This document shows positions 62,301 through 64,000 of a DNA stretch of 64,000 nucleotides, in pieces. The position numbers and the translations under genes are program-made. Every line of letters starts with the position of its first letter. Position 1 is the stretch's first letter. The stretch is from Bacteroidales bacterium (GTDB lineage: Bacteria; Bacteroidota; Bacteroidia; Bacteroidales; P3). Under the pieces are notes generated by a model, which saw only the letters and a program-made list of their open reading frames with translations, had not been told where the DNA came from and made no database searches. The stretch lies in NCBI GenBank assembly GCA_017962445.1, contig JAGCVI010000024.1, positions 1 to 64,000 of the forward strand, given 5' to 3'.

Positions 62301-63161
62301 CTGGTGGCCTTTGGTGTCCCACAGCTCGACTTCGACATAGTACTGTCCTTTCTTGCTCTCATTGAAAATATTGAGTTTTGTAAGAAACGAACCTGTAGAG
62401 CTAGCAGCGTCATAGTCGGCTGTGATTTGCATATCAAGCACATTCACCATAGGCTTGAGCACAATGAACACGTCGGAGGTGATTCCATTGTAATTACGGG
62501 CATAGTTTGATTCAAGCATAGAGCCGTCAGAGACGCTGACCACCTGAACCACGATATTGTTGGTCTTTCCGTAACGAAGATGTTTGGTAAGTTCGAATTC
62601 ACTGATATCCCGTGAATCCTCACTGTATCCGACATATTCCTGGTTTACCCAAATATAGTAGGCTGATTTGGCCTGAAGATTGAGAAAAGCCTTATAACCC
62701 TTCCATGTCTTAGGCACATTAAACTCCTTGTAATAGGTTGCCACATAATTATTTGAACTCGGCATCTCGACAGCGCTCTTTACCTGCGGAGCCGAAACCG
62801 TCTTGCTGCCGTCAGACCATCGAGCGGAAGGGACCACGACAGTAGGCCATCCTGCAGCGGAGAAGTCTTTCTGCTCCATGTTTGTAGGACGGTTGGCGAA
62901 ACCCTTTTTAAGATCCATGTGCCATTCGCCGTTAAGACTGACATAATACGGTGAATGTGCATAGTCATTTTTTTCAATTGCATTCTCGTTGGCGTAGGGA
63001 ACAACATTGGCACGGGGATAGAGCTTGTGCTGCTCGAATATCTCGACATCGTTCCATTCGTCCTGAACGATAGCCTCGGCGTTTTTGCCTTTTTTATTCT
63101 GTGCATTGACTGCACAACACGTAAAGAGGGCAATGACTATTATGAGGAGTTTTTTTTCCAT
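59301..63161 (-). CDS. LacZ-like GH2-fold protein lacking all catalytic residues, with chitobiase-C-like and discoidin-like domains
   Basis: Exported 1286-residue protein (signal peptide MEKKLLIIVIALFTCCAVNAQ). Domains in order: GH2 jelly-roll (about 65-240), Ig-like GH2 domain (about 245-360), TIM barrel (about 365-660), Ig-like DUF4981-type domain (about 665-775), LacZ C-terminal supersandwich (about 780-1045, NFWRAPTDND at 783), chitobiase/HEX C-terminal-like module (about 1055-1125, IHYTLDGSTPD) and an F5/8 type C-like module (about 1130-1286). Aligned by eye to E. coli LacZ, the acid/base Glu461 position is Gly477 (WSLGDG for WSLGNE), nucleophile Glu537 is Ala540 (ILSAFG for ILCEYA), Mg ligands Glu416 and His418 are Gln433 and Phe435, and His391 is Leu407. 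It cannot hydrolyse glycosides by the GH2 mechanism. No T9SS tail. Operon with the barrel gene upstream and tcdA downstream. Confidence 0.9.
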   Translation of the reverse strand: MEKKLLIIVIALFTCCAVNAQNKKGKNAEAIVQDEWNDVEIFEQHKLYPRANVVPYANENAIEKNDYAHSPYYVSLNGEWHMDLKKGFANRPTNMEQKDFSAAGWPTVVVPSARWSDGSKTVSAPQVKSAVEMPSSNNYVATYYKEFNVPKTWKGYKAFLNLQAKSAYYIWVNQEYVGYSEDSRDISEFELTKHLRYGKTNNIVVQVVSVSDGSMLESNYARNYNGITSDVFIVLKPMVNVLDMQITADYDAASSTGSFLTKLNIFNESKKGQYYVEVELWDTKGHQLDKMGRWVVFDKKNELEIKFDRTFGGILSWSAETPNMYTMVVRLRDKKMELIETVGSRFGFRTVEVKDGLLKVNGMPVTLRGTVYSFFSNEKDGIPSESQIRNDLKLMKQYNINAVRTALYSPASPLFYQLCDEYGLYVICDANIQPFSATSKAVATDKAYINMFISRVQNMYERFKNHPSVIAWSLGDGVDNGICMEQTYRALKQKDKSRPVLFPGAGYSDNTDAVAPAYLDYDDLKLFAAKQQPRPLILSAFGSAKGNSYGNLEPMWQLVRRHSSLQGGFATYWNFADCYDVATHSDIRLPGLVTDDGRPMPYLSELRNIYRPFDVQLMAISPDAAEFNVTNYLSFLTLNDYILEYTIFSNLKNRIIEGEVSVSLKPGESKNFKLKIPALTLYAGEELFIRFTVRQRKDTEAVPKGTELGVVEFPLPMKEIKKEKLSDYDREELFVTKANTNEDNGVIQLFNDNIELWYDLNMAEIVAYKFHDRDLLLSSPQVNFWRAPTDNDRVDKNALRLWQNIAPDNMRRTVVATNYRQIDAYTVGIDAMLRYTDASGNVLFDVKQSIAVLYTGDVLIDNEIVATEQVKTLPKVGMQMCLSRQFDTVRWFGLDKETYSDRRSSGVAGTYKRAANSMFFKYDKPQESGNRAGVRWVSVENGNIGFYVDLLDTNFNFSIYPYTDLQLSESTGSGSLKEQDFWTFNVDYRQAAVGSALAGTHVSDNNLVDARSYHFRMHMRAYNLDEYNPYDFCRVQYPEIVSSVLPMPVITKSLERFDRPMTITLSSSTPKSEIHYTLDGSTPDLKSPLYKKPFVIENSTYVKAKVFKNGSTPSFTAVKRFNFDYIVNASFVNKSNTPYNYNQETILFDGENGDISELSRGWLGFSGNDLNVVLELSKPIELQQVVVNFAHVPDAWAFAPIAVQAFVSSDGVNYSPAIAAKLKYAPEEESMNKPQLVTVTIDVNKPEVKYVRLVATNMGRIPTWHKAKGLRPWIMVDEIQLNEVIK

Positions 63162-63180
63162 GTTTGATTTAACTTATCTG

Positions 63181-63822
63181 TTAGAAATTGACACCCAGTC
63201 CGCACTTGAAATGATGATATAGTTCGGACATGCGGGTAGCAGCAACGGAGTTGAATCCACGCTCCACGCTGTTGTTATGGATCATTTGGTAGCCCAGGTA
63301 AAAGTTGAGGGCAATTTTCTGGCTGATTGCAAAACGCAAGCCACCTTCGAGACCCATTGTGATTCCTCCTTCGTCAATACGAGTGTAGTCGTCGATAGCA
63401 TTCTTCGACCCGAAGGGGATGCTATAGCCAAGTTGAAACGACGAGAAAGGTGTGAGCCTGCTACGCATGTAATGGCTACGGAATTCAAGGAATACCGGAA
63501 TCTGAGAGAATGAGCCATCAGGGTCGTTAAGATACGAGAAGCCTATACCCAAGGCCGTTTCCTTGCGGAACTGCCAACCTACGATGGCAGTTATACCACT
63601 CAAGGTGTATTTGTCAACGGCATAAACCACATCGCCGGTACTTGGATTCATATACTGGCCTGACTCATTCTTAAAAGAAGTCATAAAACTATAGTCTACA
63701 ATACCATAGAAGCCATAATATTTGAATTCGACATGCGGAGGGGTCAACAGCGGAGGCTGTTCTGCTTTGGAGCAAACCACAACAGCCATCAGAACAAGAA
63801 ACAAGAATGATTTCTTCATCAA
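63181..63822 (-). CDS. Small outer-membrane beta-barrel protein
   Basis: Exported 213-residue protein with signal peptide (MMKKSFLFLVLMAVVVCSKA). The mature chain alternates short amphipathic strands (FKYYGFYGIVDYSFM, YTLSGITAIVGWQFRKETALGIGFSYL, LTPFSSFQLGYSIPFG, GGITMGLEGGLRFAISQKIALNFYLGYQM) and ends in FKCGLGVNF, typical of an 8-strand outer-membrane barrel. The GH2-fold gene starts 19 nt downstream, so the two are likely co-transcribed. No family name can be given beyond an OmpA/PorT-like barrel. Confidence 0.85.
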   Translation of the reverse strand: MMKKSFLFLVLMAVVVCSKAEQPPLLTPPHVEFKYYGFYGIVDYSFMTSFKNESGQYMNPSTGDVVYAVDKYTLSGITAIVGWQFRKETALGIGFSYLNDPDGSFSQIPVFLEFRSHYMRSRLTPFSSFQLGYSIPFGSKNAIDDYTRIDEGGITMGLEGGLRFAISQKIALNFYLGYQMIHNNSVERGFNSVAATRMSELYHHFKCGLGVNF

Positions 63823-63860
63823 AATGATTGGTTAGACGTTTTTTCTGGTTAAAATGTTGG

Positions 63861-63896
63861 AAAAAGGACGGGGATGAATAATAGCCGTCCCCGTCC
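63861..63896 (-). terminator. Rho-independent terminator of the 3'-truncated gene
   Basis: Minus strand GGACGGGG pairs with CCCCGTCC (63889-63896 with 63866-63873), followed by T5. It separates the CoA-transferase-like gene from the barrel/GH2-fold/tcdA operon. Confidence 0.85.
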
Positions 63897-63910
63897 ATGT
63901 AATTATAGTC

Positions 63911-64000
63911 CTACTTTATCTCTTTGAGGTTGGGAGACACTATCAGCGTAGCCTCGGTAGCAGCCTGTACATCAGCAACGGTGAATTCAGGGTTGATTTC
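63911..64000 (-). CDS. C-terminal end of a probable CoA-transferase subunit B (truncated by window edge)
   Basis: The last 29 codons of a minus-strand gene: EINPEFTVADVQAATEATLI, then VSPNLKEIK and stop TAG (63913-63911). The pattern P-x-F-T-V-x-x-V-x-x-A-T-x-A-x-L-I-V is that of the C-terminus of the beta subunit of 3-oxoacid or acetate/butyrate CoA-transferases. A CoA-transferase would fit with butyrate kinase elsewhere in the window, but the identification rests on a short tail. Followed by a terminator. Confidence 0.55.
   Translation of the reverse strand, partial: EINPEFTVADVQAATEATLIVSPNLKEIK

Noticed and set aside
59301-63161. Calling the GH2-fold gene an active beta-galactosidase, or a pseudogene
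   Set aside because: Active enzyme is contradicted by loss of both catalytic Glu and metal ligands; pseudogene is contradicted by the long uninterrupted frame, intact signal peptide and well-formed extra domains.

Overview
The window reads as chromosome of an uncultivated-type Bacteroidota, most likely order Bacteroidales. The evidence is in the sequence itself: secreted proteins with type IX secretion (T9SS) C-terminal sorting domains of both type A and type B, a GldB-like lipoprotein, a PorT-like barrel, many lipoproteins and outer-membrane barrels, a Bacteroidetes-type fumarate reductase operon, a pyrophosphate-type phosphofructokinase, DUF349/DUF3127/DUF4369 families, and repeated promoters of the TTG-N19-21-TAnnTTTG type. 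I see no rRNA, tRNA, CRISPR array, transposase, integrase or phage gene; this is ordinary core and envelope chromosome with some fast-evolving surface genes.

Layout. 1-7.5 kb: two large type B T9SS surface proteins (the first cut by the window edge), a small adhesin-like lipoprotein and a type A thioredoxin-fold/PKD protein. 7.5-9.5 kb: a glycosyltransferase and nucleotidyltransferase-like pair. 9.5-16.9 kb: PepD, a PflX-like radical SAM protein, a DUF349 coiled-coil protein, a GldB-like lipoprotein and a lipid kinase. 16.9-19.8 kb: minus-strand cell-wall cluster (YciH, NlpC/P60, FtsB-like, MltD). 20-31.2 kb: butyrate kinase, FKBP, a short chorismate synthase, LpxH, an EnvC-like degenerate M23 protein, PPi-PFK, NhaC, RdgB, a DUF151 nuclease and PNP. 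31.3-40.2 kb: DUF3127, formyl-THF cyclo-ligase, CorA, frdCAB, CPA2 antiporter. 40.3-48.8 kb: membrane and barrel proteins, a PHP phosphatase, an orphan BtuF-like lipoprotein, PanD, an LPG-synthase-like protein, HldE-type adenylyltransferase, a PorT-like barrel and TrxB. 48.9-57.1 kb: porin, DUF2147, SdaA, a B12-type radical SAM protein, a barrel with a damaged start, trigger factor. 57.3-64 kb: a DUF4249-like lipoprotein, TcdA, a giant GH2-fold protein, a barrel and the tail of a CoA-transferase-like gene.

The most notable item is the 1286-residue LacZ-like protein at 59301-63161. It keeps the whole GH2 architecture and an intact frame, but both catalytic glutamates, the Mg ligands and the substrate histidines are replaced, and it carries C-terminal chitobiase-C-like and discoidin-like modules. 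It looks like a secreted pseudoenzyme that may have become a binding protein, lying in an apparent operon with a small barrel. Other points for a second look: a TAA at codon 2 of a barrel gene (55657-55659), a chorismate synthase missing about 40 internal residues, a fumarate reductase cytochrome b with a ~110-residue loop insert, a lipoprotein whose body is much more AT-rich than its leader (44681-45217), a near-leaderless rdgB promoter, a 16-bp-period repeat array upstream of the DUF4249-like gene, and an Arg/Gly-rich micro-ORF at 57213-57323.
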